From positions 1 to 64,000 of the forward strand of contig NZ_JBMMGT010000009.1 in NCBI RefSeq assembly GCF_049366555.1: a stretch of 64,000 bases of DNA. Direction: 5' to 3'. The stretch is from Avibacterium volantium_A (lineage in GTDB: Bacteria; Pseudomonadota; Gammaproteobacteria; Enterobacterales; Pasteurellaceae). Positions 1-9,191 of this stretch are shown here, piece by piece. Within the stretch, counting starts at the first letter, position 1. Each line of letters begins with the position of its first letter. The notes beneath the pieces are model-generated. The model saw only the letters and a program-made list of their open reading frames with translations, had not been told where the DNA came from and made no database searches. The position numbers were made by a program, and so were the translations under genes.

Positions 1-21
1 TGAACATATTAAATCACAACA

Positions 22-2454
22 TTAATCAATTTCTTCTGTTTTTTCCACCGCACTTTTAATTGTGAGTCGAACTTCAGTAGAAATCATTTGCGCAAGAATT
101 TCGCTGAGTTCGTCAAGTAACGCCTCGTTCACTTGATTATTCTCATCAAAATAACCATATTGTTTTAGGTTACCCACAAACGCAGAAAACACCGCTTTAT
201 CAAAAAACTCTGGCGCATTAATGCCGTGTAACACAGATAAACGTTGCGCCACCGATTGACTTTCTTTTTCCAATGTCGCACGAGAAATCGTCGGATCATT
301 TTGTAGAATGCTCACTGTGATGTAATAACGCTGCAAAATCTCTCTCACACCCGATGACCAAAGTTGCAACATTCTGACTTGCGGTTTATGAATTGCGAGC
401 AAATTCTCATTGCACTGAATAATATTTTGTCGTTGCAATTCTTGAATAATATTTTCGACACGCTCTTTTAATTCATCATCGCTGAAATGTAAAAATAATT
501 CACCGCGCAAGAACGAATAAATTTTTCCAACTGCCTCCAACACAAGATCTTTTTGGATTGCACCATAATGCAACACAATGCTTGCCACCAAAGAAGGCAA
601 AGCAAATAAATGTTGAATATTGTTGCGGTAATAGGTCATTAACACCGCAGAATTACGCTCTAAGCGAATAATTTCGCCAAAATTATCTTTTTCAACCAGA
701 ACGCCCACACGATCAAGGTTTAAAACGTGATCGAGCATTTCTTCTGGCATTTCGCTTGGCACAATCACATCATCAGAATAAGGTACATTCTGCAAAAATT
801 GCTGATAACTTGCTAACTGCTCTAATAACTGTTTACGCGTCAAGGCTCGCTGACGAGAGGACAACAATGCCGTTCCCGTTAAATTCATCGCATTAACGGC
901 AGCTGCATTATTAATATTCACCATAACTTGGTTTGAAACGGAATCAACCGCTTTATTAAACCATTGTGAACGCTCATCTTCTGAATGCGGTTCTTTCCAT
1001 TCTGGGAAATGTTGGTTCAAATAACTGCTTAATACAATCGGCTCGCCAAAATTCACATAGCCTTTGCCTAAATTACGCAATTTTTTGATTACGCGTAACA
1101 CCAGCCCCGCATTTTCTTTCTCTTTTGCCGCACCACGCAATTCTTTGGCGTAAGTGTCCACTTCTAAAACGTGCTCATAACCCACATAAACAGGCACGAC
1201 AGAAATTGGACGCGTCTGACGCTGCTGCAAGGCTTGCAAGGTCATTGACATCATTCCAGTTTTTGGCGCAAGTAAACGCCCGGTACGAGAACGCCCACCT
1301 TCAATGAAATATTCAACTGAGTAACCACGATGGAATAATTCCGCTAAATATTCACGGAAAATGGTTGAATATAGGCGGTTGCCTTTAAATGTACGGCGAA
1401 TAAAAAATGCACCGCCACGGCGGAACATTGCGCCCACAGGCCAGAAATTTAAGTTTATTCCAGCAGCGATATGCGGTGTTACCAAACCTTGATGATATAA
1501 CACATAAGAAAGCAATAAATAGTCAATATGACTGCGATGGCAAGGCACATAAACGATTTCGTGGCCTTCAAGTGCCAATTTGCGCACACGATCAGCGTGT
1601 TGCACATCAATACCTTGATAAAGTTTATTCCATAGCCAACGCAAGAAACGATCCGCTACACGCAAGCCTTCATAGCTTACATTGGCGGCGATCTCATCTA
1701 AGATTTTATAGGCCTCTTTTTGCGCTTTTTCCATTGGAATTTTCTTGCTTTTGGCTTCATCTTCAATGGCTTTTAGAATCGCAGGGGATTGCAGCAATTT
1801 ATTAAACATCGCTTGACGATTTGGCAAGCGCGGCCCTGTGGCTGAAATGCGTTGTTTAGAAAAGTGAATTTTCGCAACTCGCGCTAACTTCGCGGCAATT
1901 TTTTCATCTGAGCCGTGTTCATTCACCATATAACGCAGTGAAACAGCTTGCGAAAAGCGCACAAAGGTATCACGCCCAAACCAAATCGCGGCGGCAAATT
2001 TTTGAATACCGTTTAATAAACGCAAATTTGGCAAGCCTGTTTTATTTTCATGGCCGGGCGAACGTCCCCATAATACCGAAACAGGAATAAGCTGCACATC
2101 AAGATCAGCTAAAGTGCGGTGTAATTCTAGGTATTTATTAAAAATGGCGATGGTTTCCTTTTTTGCCCCTTTAGATTTAAAAATGCGGCGTCCTTCATCT
2201 AAAAACACAAAACGTGGCAACGAAATGCCACCAATTTCATTTTTCTCAAAAGGATCAGGCAAGCCAACATTTAAACAATTTTTGCGGAAAATCACTAAAT
2301 CCGTTTGTGATGTATAAGGCAGCACATAAACGATAGGCTGCTGCACATTTAAAGATAATTCTTCAATAGGATTGTGAGGAATCGGATTATTTTTAACTAA
2401 TACAGAAAGCGGTAATTCTAATAATTTTCTATATAAATTAAGCATACTTGCCAT
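22..2454 (-). CDS. plsB: Glycerol-3-phosphate 1-O-acyltransferase PlsB
   Basis: This 810-residue protein carries out the first acylation of sn-glycerol-3-phosphate in phospholipid synthesis at the inner membrane. The acyltransferase blocks are visible in order: block I HRSHID (residues 306-311, catalytic His and Asp), GGAFFIRR (347-354), EGGRSRTGR (385-393) and PVYVGYE (421-427). Length matches the roughly 807-residue enterobacterial enzyme. It is divergent from lexA across 224 bases, the usual plsB-lexA neighbourhood of gammaproteobacteria. Met4 is an alternative start; the first ATG has a GGA about eight bases upstream. An uptake signal sequence lies inside the last codons, near base 50. 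Confidence 0.97.
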   Translation of the reverse strand: MASMLNLYRKLLELPLSVLVKNNPIPHNPIEELSLNVQQPIVYVLPYTSQTDLVIFRKNCLNVGLPDPFEKNEIGGISLPRFVFLDEGRRIFKSKGAKKETIAIFNKYLELHRTLADLDVQLIPVSVLWGRSPGHENKTGLPNLRLLNGIQKFAAAIWFGRDTFVRFSQAVSLRYMVNEHGSDEKIAAKLARVAKIHFSKQRISATGPRLPNRQAMFNKLLQSPAILKAIEDEAKSKKIPMEKAQKEAYKILDEIAANVSYEGLRVADRFLRWLWNKLYQGIDVQHADRVRKLALEGHEIVYVPCHRSHIDYLLLSYVLYHQGLVTPHIAAGINLNFWPVGAMFRRGGAFFIRRTFKGNRLYSTIFREYLAELFHRGYSVEYFIEGGRSRTGRLLAPKTGMMSMTLQALQQRQTRPISVVPVYVGYEHVLEVDTYAKELRGAAKEKENAGLVLRVIKKLRNLGKGYVNFGEPIVLSSYLNQHFPEWKEPHSEDERSQWFNKAVDSVSNQVMVNINNAAAVNAMNLTGTALLSSRQRALTRKQLLEQLASYQQFLQNVPYSDDVIVPSEMPEEMLDHVLNLDRVGVLVEKDNFGEIIRLERNSAVLMTYYRNNIQHLFALPSLVASIVLHYGAIQKDLVLEAVGKIYSFLRGELFLHFSDDELKERVENIIQELQRQNIIQCNENLLAIHKPQVRMLQLWSSGVREILQRYYITVSILQNDPTISRATLEKESQSVAQRLSVLHGINAPEFFDKAVFSAFVGNLKQYGYFDENNQVNEALLDELSEILAQMISTEVRLTIKSAVEKTEEID

Positions 2455-2632
2455 ATAAATTCCGTAATTTATTTATCTAGATAAAAAGTTACGCCATTTT
2501 ACCACAAAATTTTGGCATTTTTTTCAATTTACGCTGATATAAATTGATTTAGCGCTAAAATTTCGCATAAATCTAACAAAAATCAAACAAATCCCATCAA
2601 TAAAACAAAAGAAGATTGCAACAAATCTGTTT

Positions 2633-2648
2633 CTGTATATAATACCAG
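2633..2648 (+). promoter_or_regulatory. LexA box 1 (SOS operator)
   Basis: CTGT-N8-CCAG with an AT spacer (ATATAATA) matches the LexA consensus CTGT-N8-ACAG except for one base. It lies 31 bases before the lexA ATG. With box 2 it reproduces the two-operator arrangement of the autoregulated E. coli lexA promoter. Confidence 0.75.
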
Positions 2649-2653
2649 TGAAT

Positions 2654-2669
2654 ATGTATATAAAAACAG
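2654..2669 (+). promoter_or_regulatory. LexA box 2 (SOS operator)
   Basis: ATGT-ATATAAAA-ACAG differs from CTGT-N8-ACAG at one half-site base. It begins 21 bases after box 1, about two helical turns, and ends within the ribosome-binding site GGGGA, so LexA bound here would block its own gene. Confidence 0.7.
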
Positions 2670-2678
2670 GGGAATAAA

Positions 2679-3314
2679 ATGACAATGATGAAAGCCCTCA
2701 CAGCCCGTCAGCAAGAAGTTTATGATCTACTAAAACGCCATTTGGAAAGCACCGGAATGCCACCAACAAGGGCGGAAATTTCGCGGGAATTGGGATTTCG
2801 CTCACCAAATGCGGCAGAAGAACATCTTAAAGCCCTTGCACGAAAAGGCGTAATTGAAATTATCCCAGGTGCATCACGCGGTATTCGTTTACTTGCAGAA
2901 GAAAATGAGGAAGAAGAACTAGATGGCTTACCGCTTATCGGACGTGTCGCCGCAGGTGAGCCGATTTTAGCAGAACAGCATATTGAAGGCACTTATAAAG
3001 TAGATGCTAATATGTTCAAACCACAAGCGGATTTCTTGCTAAAAGTCTATGGTCAATCAATGAAAGACATTGGCATTTTAGACGGCGATTTATTAGCCGT
3101 GCATAGCACTAAAGACGTACGTAATGGCCAAGTGATCGTGGCTCGCATTGAAGATGAAGTTACCGTAAAACGCCTTGAACGCAAAGGCTCGATTGTTTAT
3201 CTTCACGCAGAAAACGAAGAATTTGAGCCAATTGTGGTTGATCTCGCTGAAACAGAACAATTTGAAATTGAAGGGATTGCGGTAGGGATCATTCGTAATA
3301 ATGCGTGGATGTAA
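2679..3314 (+). CDS. lexA: SOS response repressor LexA
   Basis: LexA represses the SOS regulon and is inactivated by RecA-stimulated self-cleavage. This 211-residue protein has an N-terminal winged helix (SPNAAEEHLKAL is the recognition region) and a C-terminal S24 peptidase domain. The scissile Ala-Gly is residues 92-93 in GRVAAGEP. The catalytic Ser is about residue 127 (GQSMKD) and Lys about 164 (DEVTVKRL). The interdomain linker has an extra acidic run (AEENEEEELDG) compared with E. coli. The ATG at 2679 is chosen because GGGGA lies five bases upstream; the ATG at 2688 corresponds to the E. coli start. Confidence 0.97.
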   Translation: MTMMKALTARQQEVYDLLKRHLESTGMPPTRAEISRELGFRSPNAAEEHLKALARKGVIEIIPGASRGIRLLAEENEEEELDGLPLIGRVAAGEPILAEQHIEGTYKVDANMFKPQADFLLKVYGQSMKDIGILDGDLLAVHSTKDVRNGQVIVARIEDEVTVKRLERKGSIVYLHAENEEFEPIVVDLAETEQFEIEGIAVGIIRNNAWM

Positions 3315-3729
3315 CCCATTTATTTGCTTTGCTCACTATTAAAAAATTCAAAAAATTGCACCGCACTTTGGCTATAAATACAAATGGTTACAAAGCTAGC
3401 GATGAGGTAACGAGAGCCTGAGTTTTACAAGCTATCTTTGAATTGTAATGCTCATCGGCTTTACTGAATGAGTTCCATTAAAAGTGCGGTTGTTTTTTGC
3501 GAAATTTTTTGAGTAATTTTGAGTAAATTGACGCTTTTTACATATATTAAAAGTGTGCAATTTGAAACTCAAAATTTCCTTATAAAATAACATAATTTCC
3601 CCTTGTGCTTTTTCGTTAATCCTGTATAATCGCACGCCTTACAGCTACATCATCATTTTCGTTCCTTGCTTCCGCAAGATTGGTAGCTGGTCTTACAGTC
3701 GGAGGCTGATTAACCCGTAAGGAGCAGTA
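3315..3729 (+). promoter_or_regulatory. lexA-rpsF intergenic region with promoter and S6-operon leader
   Basis: There is no convincing gene in this 415-base gap. It holds two uptake signal sequences in opposite orientation (3360-3368 and 3482-3490). A likely rpsF promoter has a -10 TATAAT at 3625-3630 and a weak -35 TTGTGC at 3603-3608. Past the promoter the leader can fold: AGCTAC (3643-3648) pairs with GTAGCT (3683-3688), enclosing a hairpin CTTGC (3665-3669) with GCAAG (3674-3678). S6 operons in many bacteria carry a leader motif bound by the S6:S18 complex; whether this fold is that motif is inference. Confidence 0.5.
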
Positions 3730-4107
3730 ATGCGTCACTACGAAATCGTGTTTATGGTTCACCCGGACCAAAGCGAACAAGTACCAGCGATGATTGAGCG
3801 CTATACCAATTCTATTAAAGAAGCGGGCGGTCAAATCCATCGTTTAGAAGATTGGGGTCGCCGTCAATTAGCTTACCCAATCAACAAATTACACAAAGCA
3901 CATTATGTGCTAATGAATGTAGAAGCGCCTCAAGAAGTCATCGACGAGCTAGAAACAGCATTCCGTTACAACGACGCAGTTCTTCGTAACGCAATTATTC
4001 GTACTAAGCACGCCGTAACAGAAGCGTCCCCAATGGTTAAAGCACGCGAAGAGCGTAAACCTTTAGCTGAAGTTGAAAACAACGATTTTGAGGATGCTGA
4101 AGAGTAA
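3730..4107 (+). CDS. rpsF: 30S ribosomal protein S6
   Basis: S6 binds S18 and 16S rRNA in the platform of the small subunit. The 125-residue sequence opens with MRHYEIVFMVHPDQSEQ and keeps the S6 core (RLEDWGRRQLAYPINK, residues about 39-54). The tail is acidic (NNDFEDAEE) as in E. coli, where glutamates can be added. The start ATG follows AAGGAG with good spacing. It is the first gene of rpsF-priB-rpsR-rplI, and its stop overlaps the start of priB. Confidence 0.97.
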   Translation: MRHYEIVFMVHPDQSEQVPAMIERYTNSIKEAGGQIHRLEDWGRRQLAYPINKLHKAHYVLMNVEAPQEVIDELETAFRYNDAVLRNAIIRTKHAVTEASPMVKAREERKPLAEVENNDFEDAEE

Positions 4108-4420
4108 TTCAAAGGTTGATAATCGCTTCTCATTAATTGGGCGAGTTACTGACTTTCCCAAGCGAAGCAAAAGCCCTAACGGCATTGAACATTGTCGCTT
4201 TTATTTAGAACATCGTTCAGAGCAACAAGAAGCGGGTTTGCCCCGTCAAGTGTGGTGTAAAATCGCAGTTCAAGTTAGTGGCAATCAATTAATTGCAAAA
4301 ACTCAAAGCATTACGGTCGGCAGTAATTTATTGATTGTGGGGTTTATCACTGCACACAAATCTGCAAATGGTTTAAGTCAATTAGTATTACACGCCGAGC
4401 AAATCGAATTTATAGATTAG
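4094..4420 (+). CDS. priB: Primosomal replication protein N (PriB)
   Basis: PriB is a small OB-fold single-stranded DNA-binding protein that works with PriA to restart stalled forks. The chosen reading frame gives 108 residues starting MLKSNSKVDNRFSLIG. Conserved family stretches are GIEHCRFYLEHRS, QSITVGSNLLIVGF and LVLHAEQIEFID at the C terminus. An in-frame ATG exists at 4073, but 4094 matches the usual length and overlaps rpsF by 14 bases, suggesting translational coupling. The GAGG at 4090-4093 directly abuts the ATG, so initiation may depend on translation of rpsF. Confidence 0.92.
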   Translation: MLKSNSKVDNRFSLIGRVTDFPKRSKSPNGIEHCRFYLEHRSEQQEAGLPRQVWCKIAVQVSGNQLIAKTQSITVGSNLLIVGFITAHKSANGLSQLVLHAEQIEFID

Positions 4421-4432
4421 GAGACTAGCCAA

Positions 4433-4657
4433 ATGGCACGTTATTTCCGTCGTCGTAAGTTCTGCCGCTTTACAGCGGAAAACGTTCAAGAAATCGATTA
4501 CAAAGATATCGCAACGTTAAAGAACTATATTTCAGAGAGCGGCAAAATTGTTCCAAGCCGTATTACCGGTACTCGTGCGAAGTATCAACGTCAATTAGCT
4601 CGTGCAATCAAACGCGCGCGTTTCTTAGCGTTACTTCCATACACTGATAATCAGTAA
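4433..4657 (+). CDS. rpsR: 30S ribosomal protein S18
   Basis: S18 pairs with S6 on the small-subunit platform. The 74-residue, very basic protein reads MARYFRRRKFCRFTAENVQE and has the signature TLKNYISESGKIVPSRITGT. Its Cys is the position modified or oxidised in other bacteria. It sits 12 bases after priB with a GGAGAC site and 17 bases before rplI, in the normal gene order. RimI, encoded at 33772-34215, is the enzyme that acetylates the S18 N terminus in E. coli. Confidence 0.97.
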   Translation: MARYFRRRKFCRFTAENVQEIDYKDIATLKNYISESGKIVPSRITGTRAKYQRQLARAIKRARFLALLPYTDNQ

Positions 4658-4674
4658 TTAAGGAGAATACGGTA

Positions 4675-5124
4675 ATGCAAGTAATTCTTTTAGATAAAGT
4701 TGTTCACCTTGGTAATGTAGGTGATCAAGTTAATGTTAAATCTGGTTATGCACGTAACTTCTTAATCCCACAAGGGAAAGCAGTTATGGCGACTAAAGCT
4801 AATATTGAATATTTTGAAGCACGTCGTGCAGAATTAGAAGAAAAAGCAGCGAAAGCACTTGTGGCAGCAATGGATCGCGCAGAGCGTCTTGAAGCCCTTG
4901 AGTCTGTAACCATCGCAAGTAAAGCGGGTGATGAGGGCCGTTTATTCGGTTCTATCGGTACTCGTGATATTGCTGATGCAATCACAGCTCGTGGTGTTGA
5001 AGTAGCGAAAAGCGAAGTTCGTTTACCAAACGGTTTAATCCGTACTACTGGTGAACACGAAGTTCGTTTCCAACTTCACGGTGAAGTATTCGCAAACTTA
5101 CGTCTTATCGTAGTTGCTGAATAA
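4675..5124 (+). CDS. rplI: 50S ribosomal protein L9
   Basis: L9 binds 23S rRNA near the L1 stalk and influences reading-frame fidelity. The 149-residue protein begins MQVILLDKVVHLGNVGDQV and has the N-terminal domain signature GYARNFLIPQGKA (residues about 24-36). A long connecting helix rich in Ala, Glu and Lys leads to the C-terminal domain (residues about 80-149). It is the last gene of the S6 operon, closed by the terminator at 5145-5170. Confidence 0.97.
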   Translation: MQVILLDKVVHLGNVGDQVNVKSGYARNFLIPQGKAVMATKANIEYFEARRAELEEKAAKALVAAMDRAERLEALESVTIASKAGDEGRLFGSIGTRDIADAITARGVEVAKSEVRLPNGLIRTTGEHEVRFQLHGEVFANLRLIVVAE

Positions 5125-5144
5125 TCACAGCTTTTTATAAGATA

Positions 5145-5170
5145 AAAAACCCAGCGCGCGCTGGGTTTTT
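5145..5170 (+). terminator. Rho-independent terminator of the S6 operon
   Basis: This is a fully self-complementary 26-base palindrome: AAAAACCCAGC on the left, TGGGTTTTT on the right, with a GCGCGCGC centre. It ends in a T run 21 bases after the rplI stop and would act on either strand. Confidence 0.93.
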
Positions 5171-5315
5171 GTTTGTAACGATATTTTATATTCTTATTAC
5201 TTACACATAAAAACGATAAAAAGCACTTTGCCTAAAATATCTCCGATTCTTTCCTTGCTTTCCCCTTCCTGCGATGTCAAACTTACTGCAATCTATGCCT
5301 TATAAGGAAATCATT

Positions 5316-7718
5316 ATGGCTAAAAAAATAACAAAAAAAACCACCGCACTTTCCGATCCAAATTATCAGCAGGAATTAAAAAAGTATAGCAACCCTGTGC
5401 CAAGTCGTGAGTTTATTCTCAATATTATTCGTGATCATAATGCGCCAATGTCAAAAGAAGAATTATATACCGTTTTGGCGATTCACGATGAGGAGCGTCA
5501 AGAGGCAATGCGCCGCCGTTTACGCGCTATGGAAAATGAAGGGCAACTTGTTTTTACCAAGCGTAAGCGCTATGCCTTGCCAGAAAAATTAGACTTAATC
5601 AAAGGAATGGTGATTGGGCATAAAGAAGGCTACGGTTTTTTACAAGTGGACGGTGCAAAGCAAGATTTATTCATTCCCAATGGACAAATGAAGCAAGTCA
5701 TGCACGGTGATTATGTCCTTGCACAACCAAGCGGTTTTGATCGCAAAGGGCGTCAAGAAGTGCGCATCGTGCGTTTACTTGAAGGACGCAAAAAGCATAT
5801 TGTGGGCCGTTTCTTTTTAGAAGAAGGGATTGGCTATGTTGTGCCTGATGACAGCCGAATCAATCGTGATATTTTGATCCCCAATGAATATCGCCACGGC
5901 GCACGAATGGGGCAAGTTGTGGTGGTGGAACTCAAGCCTCGCACTGCAATGTTTACTCGTCCAGTGGGAATGATTATTGAAGTGTTGGGCGAAAATATGG
6001 CAAAAGGAATGGAAACCGAAATCGCCATTCGCAATCACGATATTCCGCACGTTTTCCCAAGTGCGGTGCAAAAACAAGTCAAAAAATTCACCGAAGAAGT
6101 GCCTGAAGCGGCGAAAAAAGGGCGGGTGGATTTACGCCAACTTCCTTTAGTTACCATTGATGGTGAAGACGCACGAGATTTTGATGACGCGGTGTATTGC
6201 GAACGCACCAACAAAGGGGGCTGGAAGCTTTGGGTTGCCATTGCCGATGTGAGCTACTATGTTCGCCTACGCACGGCACTGGATAACGAAGCCTATAATC
6301 GTGGAAACTCGGTGTATTTCCCAAATCGTGTTGTGCCAATGTTGCCAGAAGTACTCTCTAACGGCTTGTGTTCGCTCAATCCACAGGTTGATCGTTTATG
6401 TATGGTGTGTGAGCTCAACATTTCACCAAAAGGCAAAATGACCGATTACCGCTTTTACGAAGCCGTGATGAATTCTCACGCGCGTTTAACCTATACTAAA
6501 GTGGCACGCATTTTGGAAGGTGATGAAGAACTACAACAGCGCTATGAACCCCTTGTTTCCCATTTGCAAGAATTACATCATCTTTATCAAGCCTTGGTAA
6601 AAGCTCGCCAACAACGTGGCGCGATTGATTTTGAAACCATCGAAAGCAAATTTGTGTTTAATGAAATGGGACGCATTGAACGCATTGAGCCAGTGGTGCG
6701 CAATGATGCCCATAAAATCATTGAAGAATGTATGATTTTAGCCAACATTGCCGCGGCGAATTTTATGGAAACCCACAATGAACCTGCGTTATATCGTATT
6801 CACGCAGGGCCAAGTGAAGAAAAACTCAGTGCTTTCCGCGCTTATCTCGCAGAGCAAGGGTTAACTCTCAGCGGTGGTGCAAAGCCAACCACAGAAGATT
6901 ACGCCAAATTACTAACGCAAGTGAAAGATCGCCCTGATCACGAACTTATCCAAACAATGTTGCTACGCTCTCTCAGCCAAGCGATTTATTCCCCAGATAA
7001 TATTGGGCATTTTGGCTTAGCACTAGAGCAATATGCGCATTTCACCTCGCCAATTCGCCGCTATCCCGATTTAACTTTACATCGCGGAATCAAATATTTA
7101 CTGGCTAAATTGCAAGGCTCAAAACGCAAAACTACAGATTCAGGCGGCTATCATTATTCCTTTGATGAAATGGATAACCTAGGCGAACATTGCTCCATGA
7201 CCGAACGCCGCGCCGATGACGCAACTCGTGAAGTGGCAGATTGGCTCAAATGTGAGTATATGCAAGATCACGTTGGCGAAGAATTTACGGGCGTAATTTC
7301 CGCCGTAACAGGTTTTGGCTTATTTGTCCGTTTAGATGATTTATTCATTGACGGGCTTGTACATATTTCAACCTTGGATAACGATTATTACCAATTTGAT
7401 GTCAATCGCCAGCAGCTAATCGGTGAAAACAGCGGACGAATTTATCGTTTAGGCGATAAAGTGGAAGTGCGAGTAGAAGCCGTTAGCCTTGAACAACGCC
7501 AAGTGGATTTCTCACTCATCAGCACAGAACGCAAGCCACGGCGCGAAGGTAAAACAGCCAAAGATAAAGCGAAAAAAGGCTTCCGCTATGCGGAAAGTGC
7601 GAAAAAACAAAAAAGGAAATCTGCCACTAAATCAACGAAAAAAGCGAAAAATAAAAGTGCGGTGAAAAAATCAGAAATTTCTGCTAAGAAAAATAAGCGT
7701 AAATCGCACCGCACTTAG
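5316..7718 (+). CDS. rnr: Exoribonuclease R (RNase R)
   Basis: RNase R is a processive 3'-5' exoribonuclease that degrades structured RNA and acts in rRNA quality control and trans-translation. The 800-residue protein has an N-terminal winged helix (residues about 20-90), cold-shock domains and the RNB catalytic domain, with DGEDARDFDD from residue 282 supplying Mg-binding Asp residues. An S1 domain (about 640-725) and a Lys-rich tail of about 65 residues follow. The ATG at 5316 is preferred because TAAGGA lies just upstream and MAKKITKK resembles relatives; a frame extension reaches 5274. Three uptake signal sequences lie in the coding sequence, two in the tail. Confidence 0.95.
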   Translation: MAKKITKKTTALSDPNYQQELKKYSNPVPSREFILNIIRDHNAPMSKEELYTVLAIHDEERQEAMRRRLRAMENEGQLVFTKRKRYALPEKLDLIKGMVIGHKEGYGFLQVDGAKQDLFIPNGQMKQVMHGDYVLAQPSGFDRKGRQEVRIVRLLEGRKKHIVGRFFLEEGIGYVVPDDSRINRDILIPNEYRHGARMGQVVVVELKPRTAMFTRPVGMIIEVLGENMAKGMETEIAIRNHDIPHVFPSAVQKQVKKFTEEVPEAAKKGRVDLRQLPLVTIDGEDARDFDDAVYCERTNKGGWKLWVAIADVSYYVRLRTALDNEAYNRGNSVYFPNRVVPMLPEVLSNGLCSLNPQVDRLCMVCELNISPKGKMTDYRFYEAVMNSHARLTYTKVARILEGDEELQQRYEPLVSHLQELHHLYQALVKARQQRGAIDFETIESKFVFNEMGRIERIEPVVRNDAHKIIEECMILANIAAANFMETHNEPALYRIHAGPSEEKLSAFRAYLAEQGLTLSGGAKPTTEDYAKLLTQVKDRPDHELIQTMLLRSLSQAIYSPDNIGHFGLALEQYAHFTSPIRRYPDLTLHRGIKYLLAKLQGSKRKTTDSGGYHYSFDEMDNLGEHCSMTERRADDATREVADWLKCEYMQDHVGEEFTGVISAVTGFGLFVRLDDLFIDGLVHISTLDNDYYQFDVNRQQLIGENSGRIYRLGDKVEVRVEAVSLEQRQVDFSLISTERKPRREGKTAKDKAKKGFRYAESAKKQKRKSATKSTKKAKNKSAVKKSEISAKKNKRKSHRT
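7655..7716. repeat. Inverted pair of uptake signal sequences in the rnr 3' end
   Basis: AAGTGCGGT (7655-7663) and ACCGCACTT (7708-7716) are Hin-type uptake signals in opposite orientation inside the Lys-rich tail of RNase R. The second overlaps the TAG stop. The arms could form a stem at the end of the mRNA. Confidence 0.75.
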
Positions 7719-7834
7719 TTAAATACACTTGCGAAAAAATAGCGCAAGAAGATCGCTTTGCGAAAAACTGGCGGAAAGACGGCAAACAAGCGTATAATTC
7801 CGCCTAATTTTATGTATCAATGTAAAGGATAACA

Positions 7835-8575
7835 ATGTCTGAAAATATTTATGGAATCCACGCGGTTAATGCGTTTTTGGCAAATGCACCAGAACGGCTG
7901 ATTGAAGTTTATGTGCTAAAAGGGCGTGAAGATAAACGCTTACAGCCTGTTCTCAATACGCTTTATCAGCTTGGCATTTCCGTGCAATTCCTTAATCGCG
8001 AAACGTTGGATAAAAAAGCCAATGGCGAAGTACATCAAGGAATTATTGCCCGCGTGCAACCTGCCAAAGAATTAAATGAAAATGATCTGGATCGTATTTT
8101 ACGCGATCAGCAAAATCCCCTTGTTTTGGTGCTAGATGGCGTTACCGATCCGCATAATCTGGGGGCCTGTTTGCGTACCGCCGATGCGGCTGGCGTGTGT
8201 GCGGTGATCGTGCCAAAAGATAAATCGGCACAGCTCAATGCCACCGCACGTAAAGTGGCTTGTGGTGCGGCAGAAGTGGTACCATTGATTCGTGTAACCA
8301 ATTTAGCGCGCACCCTAAGAGAGTTGCAACAGCATTATAATATGTGGGTGGTTGGTACCGCTGGGGAAGCTACAGAAACCTTATACCAAAGCAAATTAAC
8401 GGGGTCGCTCGCATTAGTAATGGGCGCAGAAGGAGACGGAATGCGCCGCTTAACCCGCGAAACTTGCGATCAGTTGGTGAGTATTCCAATGGCGGGGTCG
8501 GTTTCTTCCCTGAATGTGTCAGTCGCGACAGGCGTGTGTTTATTTGAAATTGCAAGACAGCGTTTGGCAGGCTAA
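7835..8575 (+). CDS. rlmB: 23S rRNA (guanosine-2'-O-)-methyltransferase RlmB
   Basis: RlmB 2'-O-methylates G2251 of 23S rRNA. The 246-residue protein has the N-terminal substrate-binding domain (MSENIYGIHAVNAFL) and the SPOUT knot motifs: DGVTDPHNLGACLRTADAAG, VMGAEGDGMRRLT, and the SAM-binding SIPMAGSVSSLNVSVA near the C terminus. The rnr-rlmB order is standard in gammaproteobacteria. A TATAAT at 7793-7798 could give it a separate promoter. Confidence 0.96.
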   Translation: MSENIYGIHAVNAFLANAPERLIEVYVLKGREDKRLQPVLNTLYQLGISVQFLNRETLDKKANGEVHQGIIARVQPAKELNENDLDRILRDQQNPLVLVLDGVTDPHNLGACLRTADAAGVCAVIVPKDKSAQLNATARKVACGAAEVVPLIRVTNLARTLRELQQHYNMWVVGTAGEATETLYQSKLTGSLALVMGAEGDGMRRLTRETCDQLVSIPMAGSVSSLNVSVATGVCLFEIARQRLAG

Positions 8576-8577
8576 CA

Positions 8578-9129
8578 ATGAAAAAGTTCGTTCTCTCTCT
8601 TTTTATTAGCTTAATTGCGGCTTGTAGTTGGCATAGTGCTACAGCGCCTATTCCAGCCCAATTTGCAGGGGCAGATTATGTGTTATCCGATAAAGATGCA
8701 CAGCGTTGGGTTTCAGCAAGTCGCCAAGCGGAACAATGTATTTACCCCAATTTAACTCGTATTCAGCAAGCGCATTTTAGTAAAGAAGACGCTTATATCC
8801 ACGCGCAATATGTGTTCTTCTATCCATTAGAAAACATTATCGGTGAAGAGTACCTCAAAATCATTCAAGATGATGAAAAATCAATGGGCTATGCACAATA
8901 CCAATTCAAAAAATTCAAACAAACCGAATTTGAACCTTTAACTCAGGCTGAATGTAATGTGCTACGCCTTAAGGCTCGCGATGATTTAGCCGTGGTGAAA
9001 GGGCAATATAAAAGTGGTATGGCAGAGATCAGCAAAGAAGAAGACGGCAAAGCAAGCAGCGGCGTTGCCACTAATGATAATAAGTTTTTCTTTGATATTA
9101 TTAAATGGGGCGCTACCCTACTACTATAA
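8578..9129 (+). CDS. Putative lipoprotein, Pasteurellaceae-type, unknown function
   Basis: The 183-residue protein has a lipoprotein signal peptide, with lipobox LIAAC placing the lipidated Cys at residue 16. Mature residues about 30-150 look like a compact soluble domain with two Cys (CIYP and ECNV). The C terminus ends in a hydrophobic stretch (FFFDIIKWGATLLL). It begins two bases after the rlmB stop, so it is probably cotranscribed. It resembles the DUF5358 lipoproteins I associate with Pasteurellaceae; that family assignment is from memory. No catalytic motif is visible and the function is unknown. Confidence 0.75.
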   Translation: MKKFVLSLFISLIAACSWHSATAPIPAQFAGADYVLSDKDAQRWVSASRQAEQCIYPNLTRIQQAHFSKEDAYIHAQYVFFYPLENIIGEEYLKIIQDDEKSMGYAQYQFKKFKQTEFEPLTQAECNVLRLKARDDLAVVKGQYKSGMAEISKEEDGKASSGVATNDNKFFFDIIKWGATLLL

Positions 9130-9191
9130 AAATCACAAAAATTTGCACCGCACTTAGTTTTGCACGAATGAGGTAAACACATAAGAAAAAA

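Noticed and set aside
1407..1805. A 132-codon plus-strand frame opposite plsB
   Set aside because: It lies wholly inside plsB on the other strand, with low-complexity His/Arg/Leu content and no motif.
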